A stretch of DNA of 5,716 bases, taken from NCBI GenBank assembly GCA_002482685.1, contig DLGL01000009.1:49528-55243 (forward strand). The letters run 5' to 3'. Under the pieces are notes generated by a model. That model ran no database searches, had not been told where the DNA came from, and saw only the letters and a program-made list of their open reading frames with translations. The stretch's first letter is position 1; each line of letters opens with the position of its first letter. The DNA comes from Bacteriovoracaceae bacterium UBA7695. Lineage in GTDB: Bacteria; Bdellovibrionota; Bacteriovoracia; Bacteriovoracales; Bacteriovoracaceae. Made by a program: the position numbers and the translations under genes. Of this stretch, positions 1-5,492 are shown piece after piece.

Positions 1-935
1 ATCACTAATCCTTTGCCTTTATCAGGGCCTGCAAAGCAGTAGAGGTAAAGACAGCGGAAGCCGTCATTAGCACCCTGGTGAACAGCAAAGCGGTTAAGAC
101 CTGCTTCAGCAATGAAAACTCCCTGGCCCATTTTGCAGCCCATGAACTTCATGCAACCTTTATCTGAACCAAAAAGCATCTGAACGGCGGTGTCGTGAGA
201 GAGACCACTTGAACCCTCAAGATGGTTAAAAGCATTTTCCAAGTGAGTAAGGAATTTTGCCATAGAGCTGGCGTTCCCCATAGATCCCGCCGCGAAGGCC
301 GGAAACATTTTGCGGGTGCCTTCAACTTCAGCACCCTGATCATTATATCCATGAGCGTAATCAACACCTGGAAGTGTCTCTTGCTTGAAGCTAAATTCTT
401 TCATACCGAGCTTATCTAGAAAGGGGCGAGTGAGATCAAAGATAGATTTTTTCTCCAAGGCTTCAATCAAATGCTCCAGCACTAAAAATCCTCCGCCCGA
501 ATACTGAAATTTTTCTCCCGGAGGATTGATAACTTTAACTGGGTCATATCCGTAATCTGTGTTGCCACTTAAAAAGTTACGAATGGCAGGCATCTTTCGA
601 TTGGCCGGAACTCCGTTTACGTAATGCATATTGAGAGCGCAGTGACTCATCAGATGAGCTAAGGTCACCTTATCATCATTCAGACGAAAGTCACTACCAG
701 CTTCCGTGAGAAGCTTATCAACACTTGTTGAGAGTGGAATGTTTTTGTCCTGAAAGTATTCAAGAGCAAAGGCACTACCAACAGTTTTACTTAAAGAGGC
801 CATCTCAAACCAGGTCTTGGTCGTAGCAGTTCCCAAGGCCAGGTCCTGCTGATGGTGTTGTCCATTGATAATTGTGACCTGAGCAGCTTTCACCTGATGC
901 TTGAGAAGCGCTTTTTGGAGTTGGTCAGAGAGAGT
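1..935 (-). other. Serine beta-lactamase/PBP-like hydrolase domain (residues about 825 onward, incomplete)
   Basis: The domain begins with a typical L-x-x-A-L-x-K-H-x-V-K-A-A-Q-V-x-I-I-N-G strand. Next come W-F-E-M-A-S871-L-S-K874 (nucleophile and general base, SxxK), H-L-M-S-H (918-922; family H-L-L-T-H), P-P-G-E-x-F-x-Y969-S-G-G-G-F (family P-P-G-x-x-F-x-Y-S-N-x-G-Y), L-G-M, a G-Y...A-A-G-S-M-G stretch and H1110-Q-G-x-N-D-G-F (family H-x-G motif). The asparagine of Y-x-N is replaced by glycine, as happens in esterase-like relatives. The domain is probably near its end at the window edge. With no export signal it should work in the cytoplasm, which argues against a role in antibiotic resistance or cell-wall processing. 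It could be an esterase, amidase or peptidase. Acting on an intermediate of urate or allantoin breakdown is an attractive but unproven idea. Confidence 0.85.
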
Positions 936-3407
936 ATTTAGCGGATGGGCCAGCATGCGTTTGTGAGTAATTTCCCAGAGAGCATTGCGAGCATGATCTA
1001 GTTCCTGAGCTTCCGTATTCTGGCTTCTCTCTTTGAGGGCCTTAAGAAGATCACTGCCAGATTTATTTTTAGCAGAAATCAAAAATTTCACACCAAATTT
1101 GTCCAAATACGATTTGCCCAAGGTGAGTAGTTCAGATTTGACCTTATCATCTTCTGAGAAAACCTTTGCTTGCTCAGAGGAAGCCATCTTATCTAAAGTC
1201 TTTTTCCCTTCACCGATATCTCCGTGAAATGAAGCGGCTTCTATGATGCCATTTTTATCAAAGGAGAGAATGCTTTGTTTGATTAAAGAAAAATCAGCTG
1301 TGGTGTGATGACTCATTTCTTTAGCAAAAGAAAAATTGCCACACATTTCAAAGAAGTAATTAAATCTTTCTACATGAGAATCAATCTTAAATTTCGCTGA
1401 ATCCATTTTTACGATCTCTTTCCACGGATCCTGAGCTTCGCGAATAGAGTCAATAGTGAACGGCAACAGAAGCTGAGTTGCAAACTCCACCGGCTCTTTA
1501 TCCGTCATGAGTTTAACCATGAGATTAAAGGCTACCGGGTACCACTTATCAGTTCGCTCATCCCATTTAACTTGAACGATTTTTTGCTCGTTGGATTTAT
1601 CCTTGCGGATAAAATGCAATTCTTCGTGAGCAATTTTGAGAAATTCTTCAACACTAAAGCGGTTATGATAAATCTCGTGCCAGACTTCCCAGCGGGATCT
1701 CTCGGCCGTGGCCAGATCATCCATCACTCGGGCCGCCACTCCATTTATATGAGTAGGGAGGGCGACACACCCATTTCCTGAAAGCCAGTCTGTGAGATAC
1801 TGAAGGGATTGGAAAACGTTATAGCGGATTTCATCCGGGTGATTATTAGCGATGAAATCTGATTCTTTAATATCGGCCACAATCAGTGAGCGAGCGTACA
1901 TGGGATCATTTTTATCCAGACCAATAATGTCCGGGCCGTGGATGAATTCTAAAATCTCTTTGTGATATTTGGAGTCAAGCAGGGAAGTCACTAGAGTATC
2001 AAGTTTTGTTGAGTCACCTTTCTTATGAAACTCCCATGCCTCAACAAAGGCCAGACCCAGACGAACAAAATCCGGGTGGGCCACCCAAAAACCATTGAGG
2101 TCACGTTTAAATTGAGTCACCAGATCGCGGATATAGCCCTTGATCGTCACCTGAAATGAAGGCGAGAAAAGATCATTTGTTACCGGAAGAATGCCGTACA
2201 TCCCACCGACTTTAATCCCCCCACGAGAACCCACCACGTCAGCGAGAAGATCATGAGAGGCCTTAATGTATTTGATGACGATGTTGGGATCAGCTTTAAC
2301 CGGAATGCGGTAGTTGCTATCCTCTTTAAAAAGTCTGGCGGTGGAAGCAAGGTAATCATGCCAACCCAGAGAGGCTCCCACAAAGTACGGGTGAAGTTCA
2401 TCGATGATTTCATTGGTTCTAAATACCGCACGAGGGTTTTCAAGAACAATCATCAGCCGAATCGTCCCGATCTTATATTCAGGATGAAGTTTCTGGATCA
2501 TTTTCTCAGCGGTCTCCATCATCAGACGAATATAGCGGGCCTCTTCTTCATTCTCAAGTTTTGGAACATAGAACACCATGGCCTTAGGATTGTGCCAGTT
2601 CTGGAATACATGAAGAGCAAAATCATAAAGGTGAAGGGGAATGGGATTGTTTTTATAAAACAAAAAGAAACTCGGGAGTGCGAGTCCAGGGAAGCGCTTA
2701 ATCGGAAGAGATCTTTTATCTTGGGCCAGATCATACTTCTTGCCAGTGACTTCATCTGTGAGAGTAAGCGTTCCATCCAGACATTTCGTCAGGTTTTCAC
2801 CCGCAGAAATTAAATCTGAGCGTAAAGGAGTTTTAGAATCCTCGTCATCAGCTCCCCACTTAGGAAGAGACTTATGTGTTTTGAGGAGTTCTTCAACAAT
2901 CGCCGGTTCATCTTTAAGCTTGCGATGATAAGCATTCATGGCATTGATAGAAAGCTTGGCATTATCCGGAGGTCCAAATAAGGTCACGTGGTGCCCCTGA
3001 AGATAGTCAGGGATCTCAGCGATCTTTTTGCCATTAGACTTAAAGTAATCGGCAATCTTTGGGCCGATGACAATTCGTCCTTCGCCATCTTCGAGACCAA
3101 AAACAGTTTTGTAATTCGGGCTTAAAAAATCCCTTTTCCATTCCTGATTGAAGGTCGCCACAGCCTTAGTTCTCTCATCGATGAACTTTCTATCTTTCAT
3201 TCGGCGATTCAGAACGGTATTGAGTTCAGACTCCAAGGTGACATACAAATCAGTCAAAAACTGCAAAGATTCCTTGTTTTCAAGTCCGCCACCAGATCCC
3301 ACTTGCATCAGACCTTCAACCTCTTTGACAGGAGTCGCGATCTTTAACAGCGAGTCTTTGATGGCAGGGGACAAAAAATCATCGTAATAGGGGATTGTAG
3401 ATTTCAT
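1..3407 (-). CDS. Malate synthase - OHCU decarboxylase - serine beta-lactamase-like hydrolase fusion (3' end outside window)
   Basis: This is one open frame of 1135 visible residues without a stop; the C-terminus lies beyond the left edge. Three domains follow each other. Residues about 1-655 are malate synthase (acetyl-CoA + glyoxylate to malate), with R238, the Mg ligands E323 and D351, and the catalytic-base candidate D564. Residues about 662-820 are OHCU decarboxylase, which makes (S)-allantoin, with H728, E745 and R817. From about 825 it is a serine beta-lactamase/PBP-type domain with S871-x-x-K874, Y969 and H1110-Q-G. No signal peptide or membrane segment is seen, so it should be cytoplasmic. 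The start is the ATG at 3405-3407, five nt after the HIUase stop, with a GAGGA-type ribosome site inside the end of that gene. Start and last codon share the frame and each domain reads continuously, so the fusion is not a frameshift artefact unless two errors cancel. Domain identities are from motif alignment by eye; the role of the third domain is unknown. Confidence 0.9.
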   Translation of the reverse strand, partial: MKSTIPYYDDFLSPAIKDSLLKIATPVKEVEGLMQVGSGGGLENKESLQFLTDLYVTLESELNTVLNRRMKDRKFIDERTKAVATFNQEWKRDFLSPNYKTVFGLEDGEGRIVIGPKIADYFKSNGKKIAEIPDYLQGHHVTLFGPPDNAKLSINAMNAYHRKLKDEPAIVEELLKTHKSLPKWGADDEDSKTPLRSDLISAGENLTKCLDGTLTLTDEVTGKKYDLAQDKRSLPIKRFPGLALPSFFLFYKNNPIPLHLYDFALHVFQNWHNPKAMVFYVPKLENEEEARYIRLMMETAEKMIQKLHPEYKIGTIRLMIVLENPRAVFRTNEIIDELHPYFVGASLGWHDYLASTARLFKEDSNYRIPVKADPNIVIKYIKASHDLLADVVGSRGGIKVGGMYGILPVTNDLFSPSFQVTIKGYIRDLVTQFKRDLNGFWVAHPDFVRLGLAFVEAWEFHKKGDSTKLDTLVTSLLDSKYHKEILEFIHGPDIIGLDKNDPMYARSLIVADIKESDFIANNHPDEIRYNVFQSLQYLTDWLSGNGCVALPTHINGVAARVMDDLATAERSRWEVWHEIYHNRFSVEEFLKIAHEELHFIRKDKSNEQKIVQVKWDERTDKWYPVAFNLMVKLMTDKEPVEFATQLLLPFTIDSIREAQDPWKEIVKMDSAKFKIDSHVERFNYFFEMCGNFSFAKEMSHHTTADFSLIKQSILSFDKNGIIEAASFHGDIGEGKKTLDKMASSEQAKVFSEDDKVKSELLTLGKSYLDKFGVKFLISAKNKSGSDLLKALKERSQNTEAQELDHARNALWEITHKRMLAHPLNTLSDQLQKALLKHQVKAAQVTIINGQHHQQDLALGTATTKTWFEMASLSKTVGSAFALEYFQDKNIPLSTSVDKLLTEAGSDFRLNDDKVTLAHLMSHCALNMHYVNGVPANRKMPAIRNFLSGNTDYGYDPVKVINPPGEKFQYSGGGFLVLEHLIEALEKKSIFDLTRPFLDKLGMKEFSFKQETLPGVDYAHGYNDQGAEVEGTRKMFPAFAAGSMGNASSMAKFLTHLENAFNHLEGSSGLSHDTAVQMLFGSDKGCMKFMGCKMGQGVFIAEAGLNRFAVHQGANDGFRCLYLYCFAGPDKGKGLV
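948..1424 (-). other. OHCU decarboxylase domain (residues about 662-820 of the fusion)
   Basis: This domain should convert 2-oxo-4-hydroxy-4-carboxy-5-ureidoimidazoline to (S)-allantoin, the last step from urate to allantoin. Visible landmarks in order are F-x-x-x-x-G-N-F-S-F-A-K (about 682-694), A-S-F-H728-G-D-I-G (family H-P-D-L-A-G), S-S-E745-Q-A (family S-x-E-E-Q), the L-x-x-S-Y-x-x-K-F-G-V-K-F helix-strand (family L-N-x-x-Y-x-x-R-F-G-F-P-F), L-K-E-R-S-Q-N-T-x-x-x-E, and I-T-H-K-R817-M (family I-x-x-x-R-L). H728, E745 and R817 align with the active-site His67, Glu87 and Arg161 of the zebrafish enzyme, with spacings of 17 and 72 residues against 20 and 74. The length, about 160 residues, is normal. 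The proline after the histidine is a glycine here. Being encoded right after HIUase, which makes its substrate, strongly supports the call. Confidence 0.88.
1443..3407 (-). other. Malate synthase domain (residues about 1-655 of the fusion)
   Basis: The domain resembles malate synthase A. The N-terminal part has the I-P-x-x-L...V-x-x-x-G-P...INAMNA stretch (about 130-160) and a D-x-E-D-S segment. K-R238-F-P-G-L matches the R-V-R-G-L-H-L segment of the family, with R238 at the catalytic arginine. G-T-I-R-x-x-x-x-L-E323 and G-W-H-D351-Y supply the two Mg ligands; their spacing of 28 residues is the same as E427 and D455 of E. coli GlcB. S-R-G-G-x-x-x-G-G-M matches the H-x-R-G-A-x-A-M-G-G-M loop. 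The G-N-G-C-V...M-D-D564-x-A-T-A-E-x-S-R block matches the M-E-D-A-A-T-A-E-I-S-R active-site helix, D564 being the base. At about 655 residues it is longer than the usual 530 or so of type A, mainly between D351 and D564. All key residues are present, so activity is likely. In this operon its glyoxylate probably comes from allantoin breakdown. Confidence 0.9.
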
Positions 3408-3412
3408 GAAAC

Positions 3413-3730
3413 TTAGCTTCCTCGGTATGTCGAGTATCCATAAGGGTTAAGTAACATCGGCACATGATATTTGCGGTCGATGTTTTGGATATTAAAAATA
3501 ATGGGAGTATTCATAAAGAAGTGCTCTTCGGTTTTATAATACTCTTCAATTTTGAAAGTCAGGCGGTAAATTCCTTTCTCTTTGGGGCAGTTAAAAACAA
3601 TTCTACCATCGGTATTAGTTTTATCCGTCCCGATTTCTTTCCAGCTTGAACCTTGCTGCTGCTCAAGCACCACAGTCACGTCTGCAGCGGGGGCACCTTT
3701 CGTGGTATCAAGAATATGTGTACTGATCAT
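3413..3730 (-). CDS. hiuH: 5-hydroxyisourate hydrolase (transthyretin-related protein)
   Basis: This enzyme hydrolyses 5-hydroxyisourate, the unstable product of urate oxidation, to OHCU. The 105-residue protein has all family signatures: I-S-T-H5-I-L-D at the N-terminus, T-D-G-R43 in the middle, and K-Y-H89-V-P-x-L-L-N-P-Y-G-Y-S-T followed by the diagnostic C-terminal Y-R-G-S (102-105). H5, R43, H89 and the terminal serine correspond to the known active site at the tetramer interface. Length is normal for bacterial HIUase and there is no signal peptide, so it is cytoplasmic. The start ATG is preceded by AAGGAG at a spacing of 6 nt, and this ribosome site overlaps the TAA stop of the urate hydroxylase gene, implying translational coupling. 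The next gene starts 5 nt after its stop. The names uraH and pucM are also used for this family. Confidence 0.97.
   Translation of the reverse strand: MISTHILDTTKGAPAADVTVVLEQQQGSSWKEIGTDKTNTDGRIVFNCPKEKGIYRLTFKIEEYYKTEEHFFMNTPIIFNIQNIDRKYHVPMLLNPYGYSTYRGS
3417..3423 (-). promoter_or_regulatory. Weak ribosome binding site of the fusion gene inside hiuH
   Basis: GAGGAAG lies within the last codons of HIUase (coding for the R-G-S end), about 9-11 nt before the ATG at 3405-3407. The match is weaker and the spacing longer than for the two upstream genes. Expression of the fusion may therefore depend on coupling to HIUase translation. Confidence 0.5.
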
Positions 3731-3736
3731 GGTCAG

Positions 3737-3742
3737 CTCCTT
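3737..3742 (-). promoter_or_regulatory. Ribosome binding site of HIUase, overlapping the puuD stop
   Basis: AAGGAG is placed 6 nt before the HIUase ATG and shares two bases with the TAA stop codon of the urate hydroxylase gene (TAAGGAG). A ribosome finishing the first gene sits directly on the signal for the second, so translation is probably coupled. Confidence 0.75.
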
Positions 3743-5393
3743 ATTGTTTGAAAGTGAATTTAAGCGGACTCATGTCCGTGGCAGTCACGGTGATCTCTTG
3801 AGTCTGAGTTCCGAAGACCTCATGCCAGGCCTCAATCGTGTAAGTTCCTTCTGGTAAATTTTTAAGTGAGAACTCACCTTTCTCATTTGTAACTGAGAAG
3901 AATGGATGCTCCATGACGGCCACATAGGCCCCCATCCAAGGGTGAACGCTACACTTGGCCTGAAGAAAGACTTCCGGCTTAGTGAAAATTTTTGTTTCAC
4001 GCTGATCTTTGCGAGGCATGGCCATATTGAATTTTTGATTCTGAGTTGTAACAGAACGTACGTTATGGAAAACAGCATCTGAGTTAATGAAAGTTACCTT
4101 CTGTCCAACTCGCGCCGCCGTCACACGTGGTGTGTACATACATCCGCGCTGATCAAGGGCCACTTCTTCTGTTGGAACATCTGTGAACGTTTTTCCTTCA
4201 AGACCTTTAGTCACACGAACTAAAACGTTTTGTAGTTTTCCATCTTTCAGCAGAACTTCATTTGAATAGGCTTCTTTGCCACCTTGAGAGCAGCCCGCGG
4301 GAAGATTTAGTTTCTTTGTCACTGGAGGAGTGCCTTCAAATACGGCCACACCTGAAACGGTCACTTCTTTTCCAGATGCAACTGGAGTCGGCGTTACTGT
4401 GATATCAACTTCTGGAGCAGGTTCAGTAGCTTTAGGCGCTTCATGAGAATGCGAATCAACTAATGGAGCAGCATCAACATTTTCAGAAGGCTCGCGAGAA
4501 AACACAATCACTCCCACAATCAGTGCGATACCAATAATCGCTGCCGTCATAGAACGCTTAGGATTGCTCAAACGAACCACAAAGTACTCACGGATAGCAG
4601 CTCCACCAGCACTAATCAAAAGCAGAATTAACCAATTCATCTCATGGCCATAGGTCTGAGGAAAGTGGTTACTGAGCATAATAAAAATCACCGGCAGGGT
4701 GAAATAAGTATTATGAGTAGAGCGGTTTTTAGCATTTTTTCCCCAGTCCTGATTAACCGGTTCACCTTTGCGAGACGCCTCAACCATTTTAATCTGACGA
4801 GGAATAATTCGCATGAACACGTTGGCCGTCATCCAGGTACCGAGCATACCCCCAATATGAATATAGGCAGCTCGACCAGATAGAGTGTGACAAAGAAGAT
4901 AGGCCATTCCCACAAACCAAGAGAGAGTGAGGATGTGGCCGATGATAGGTTTTGTTTTTGTAAATTCTCTTTCCCAAACAAAGTCGTAGAAAAACCATGA
5001 ACCAAAAATTGAGAATAATGAAAGAGCGAGGGCCTTGCCAAAAGTAATATCTGAAATCATGGAGTCCAGAAGCATGGTCCCGTCACCTGTATAGTAGATG
5101 AGGCAGACAAGTATGAATCCACTCATCCATGTCCAATACGATTCCCACTTAAACCAGTGCAAATGATCCGGAACTTTGGTGGGACCCATGAGAAGTTTTT
5201 CAACGTGATAGAATCCACCACCATGAACCATCCACAAATCACCGACATGACCAGGGCGAGTTGATTTTTCATTAAATTCAAAACTGCGGTCAAGCCACAT
5301 AAAGAAAATCGAAGTTCCGATCCAGGTGACGGCAACCGTTATATGGAGCCATCTAACGAGTAGTAAAATCCAATCAAAAATGTCCTGGTTCAT
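3741..5393 (-). CDS. puuD: PuuD-type membrane urate hydroxylase fused to a cupredoxin-like domain
   Basis: The 550-residue protein should oxidise urate to 5-hydroxyisourate at the inner membrane. Residues 1-300 carry the urate-oxidase N-terminal domain of PuuD: about eight membrane helices (near 5-33, 88-104, 117-138, 150-168, 174-197, 229-243, 252-272, 283-298) and conserved blocks W-L-H-I (14-18), L-W-M-V-H-G-G-G-F-Y (53-62), H-L-H-W-F-K-W-E (77-84), S-G-R-A-A-x-x-H-x-G (172-181), M-T-A-N-V-F (188-193) and H-N-T-Y-x-T-L-P (227-234). A Pro/Ala/Glu-rich linker follows (about 300-341), then a beta-rich periplasmic region with copper-type ligands H443, C481, H484 and M487. There is no CXXCH, so the cytochrome c domain of characterised PuuD is missing. 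I chose the ATG at 5391-5393, which has AGGAG 10 nt upstream, over an in-frame TTG at 5412-5414. It is the first gene of the urate operon. Confidence 0.92.
   Translation of the reverse strand: MNQDIFDWILLLVRWLHITVAVTWIGTSIFFMWLDRSFEFNEKSTRPGHVGDLWMVHGGGFYHVEKLLMGPTKVPDHLHWFKWESYWTWMSGFILVCLIYYTGDGTMLLDSMISDITFGKALALSLFSIFGSWFFYDFVWEREFTKTKPIIGHILTLSWFVGMAYLLCHTLSGRAAYIHIGGMLGTWMTANVFMRIIPRQIKMVEASRKGEPVNQDWGKNAKNRSTHNTYFTLPVIFIMLSNHFPQTYGHEMNWLILLLISAGGAAIREYFVVRLSNPKRSMTAAIIGIALIVGVIVFSREPSENVDAAPLVDSHSHEAPKATEPAPEVDITVTPTPVASGKEVTVSGVAVFEGTPPVTKKLNLPAGCSQGGKEAYSNEVLLKDGKLQNVLVRVTKGLEGKTFTDVPTEEVALDQRGCMYTPRVTAARVGQKVTFINSDAVFHNVRSVTTQNQKFNMAMPRKDQRETKIFTKPEVFLQAKCSVHPWMGAYVAVMEHPFFSVTNEKGEFSLKNLPEGTYTIEAWHEVFGTQTQEITVTATDMSPLKFTFKQ
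3744..4367 (-). other. Periplasmic cupredoxin-like plus beta-sandwich module (residues about 343-550)
   Basis: This module has a first beta region with C368, a D-Q-R-G-C418-M-Y turn, then V-T-F-I-N-S-D-x-x-F-H443-N-V and A-K-C481-S-V-H484-P-W-M487. The H...C-x2-H-x2-M pattern, with 38 residues from the first histidine to the cysteine, fits a type-1 copper site; amicyanin (His53, Cys92, His95, Met98) has almost the same spacing. The tail (about 495-540, G-E-F-S-L-x-x-L-P-E-G-T-Y-T-I-E-A-W-H) is a small carboxypeptidase-regulatory-like beta-sandwich often found after this copper motif. C368 and C418 could form a disulfide. The likely role, by inference, is accepting electrons from the urate-oxidising domain. 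Confidence 0.8.
4494..5393 (-). other. Urate hydroxylase membrane domain (residues 1-300)
   Basis: This is the catalytic part of PuuD-type urate oxidase, an integral membrane domain unrelated to the soluble cofactor-free uricase or the FAD-dependent HpxO. Several histidines sit in or next to helices (H17, H57, H63, H77, H79, H179, H227, H243) and could serve as heme or metal ligands, but I cannot assign them individually. The final helix (about 283-298) should pass the following chain to the periplasm. Confidence 0.9.
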
Positions 5394-5403
5394 AGTTATA
5401 AGG

Positions 5404-5408
5404 CTCCT
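5404..5408 (-). promoter_or_regulatory. Ribosome binding site deciding the puuD start
   Basis: AGGAG lies 10 nt before the ATG at 5391-5393. It lies downstream of the alternative in-frame TTG at 5412-5414, so it can only serve the ATG. This fixes the protein at 550 residues. Confidence 0.7.
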
Positions 5409-5414
5409 GATCAA

Positions 5415-5437
5415 AAAGTGGTTTATTTAATCACTTT
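5415..5437. repeat. Short inverted repeat overlapping the candidate -10
   Basis: The arms AAAGTG (5415-5420) and CACTTT (5432-5437) are perfect inverted repeats separated by 11 A/T-rich bases. The element overlaps the candidate -10 box and start site, a typical place for a repressor operator. Six-base arms in AT-rich DNA could arise by chance. Read as RNA it would be a weak hairpin followed by Ts, a poor terminator for the desaturase gene. Confidence 0.25.
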
Positions 5438-5453
5438 AAGCAGGGAAAACCAA
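5425..5453 (-). promoter_or_regulatory. Candidate sigma-70-type promoter for the urate operon
   Basis: On the minus strand a TTGGTT (5448-5453) and a TTAAAT (5425-5430) are separated by exactly 17 nt. They match the -35 and -10 consensus at only 3-4 of 6 positions each, but the position is sensible: transcription would begin around 5418, about 25 nt before the start codon. It lies in the only non-coding gap in the window (5394-5492). Weak by sequence alone. Confidence 0.33.
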
Positions 5454-5492
5454 CGTAAAAACAAGTGTTTGCTAAATGCGGCAGTCGTAAAA

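Noticed and set aside
1..935. Antibiotic-resistance beta-lactamase
   Set aside because: It is part of a cytoplasmic metabolic fusion without export signal, and the fold is shared by many esterases and peptidases. Nothing points to a resistance role.
1..956. Beta-lactamase domain as a separate gene starting at the internal ATG (codon 818, 954-956)
   Set aside because: There is no stop upstream in the frame, no convincing ribosome site before this ATG, and starting there would cut right after R817, the last active-site residue of the OHCU decarboxylase domain.
948..1490. Frameshift or assembly error joining independent genes at the domain borders
   Set aside because: Both sides of each border are in the same frame, the linkers read as ordinary protein, and the frame stays open from 3407 to the window edge.
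2253..2813. Plus-strand open frame of 186 codons
   Set aside because: It lies wholly antisense to the malate synthase domain, has no recognisable motif, and its composition looks like the reverse of a coding region.
3741..4500. Cytochrome c domain expected at the PuuD C-terminus
   Set aside because: The only cysteines after the membrane part are C368, C418 and C481; none forms CXXCH.
5394..5414. Longer urate hydroxylase from an in-frame TTG at 5412-5414 (557 residues)
   Set aside because: The good AGGAG site lies downstream of the TTG and 10 nt before the ATG at 5391-5393. PuuD-like proteins begin close to this first helix, so the ATG is the better start.
5438..5492. Rho-independent terminator after the desaturase gene
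   Set aside because: No GC-rich stem followed by a T-run is present; an AACA/TGTT pairing has too small a loop, and the 5415-5437 repeat makes only a weak AT-rich hairpin.
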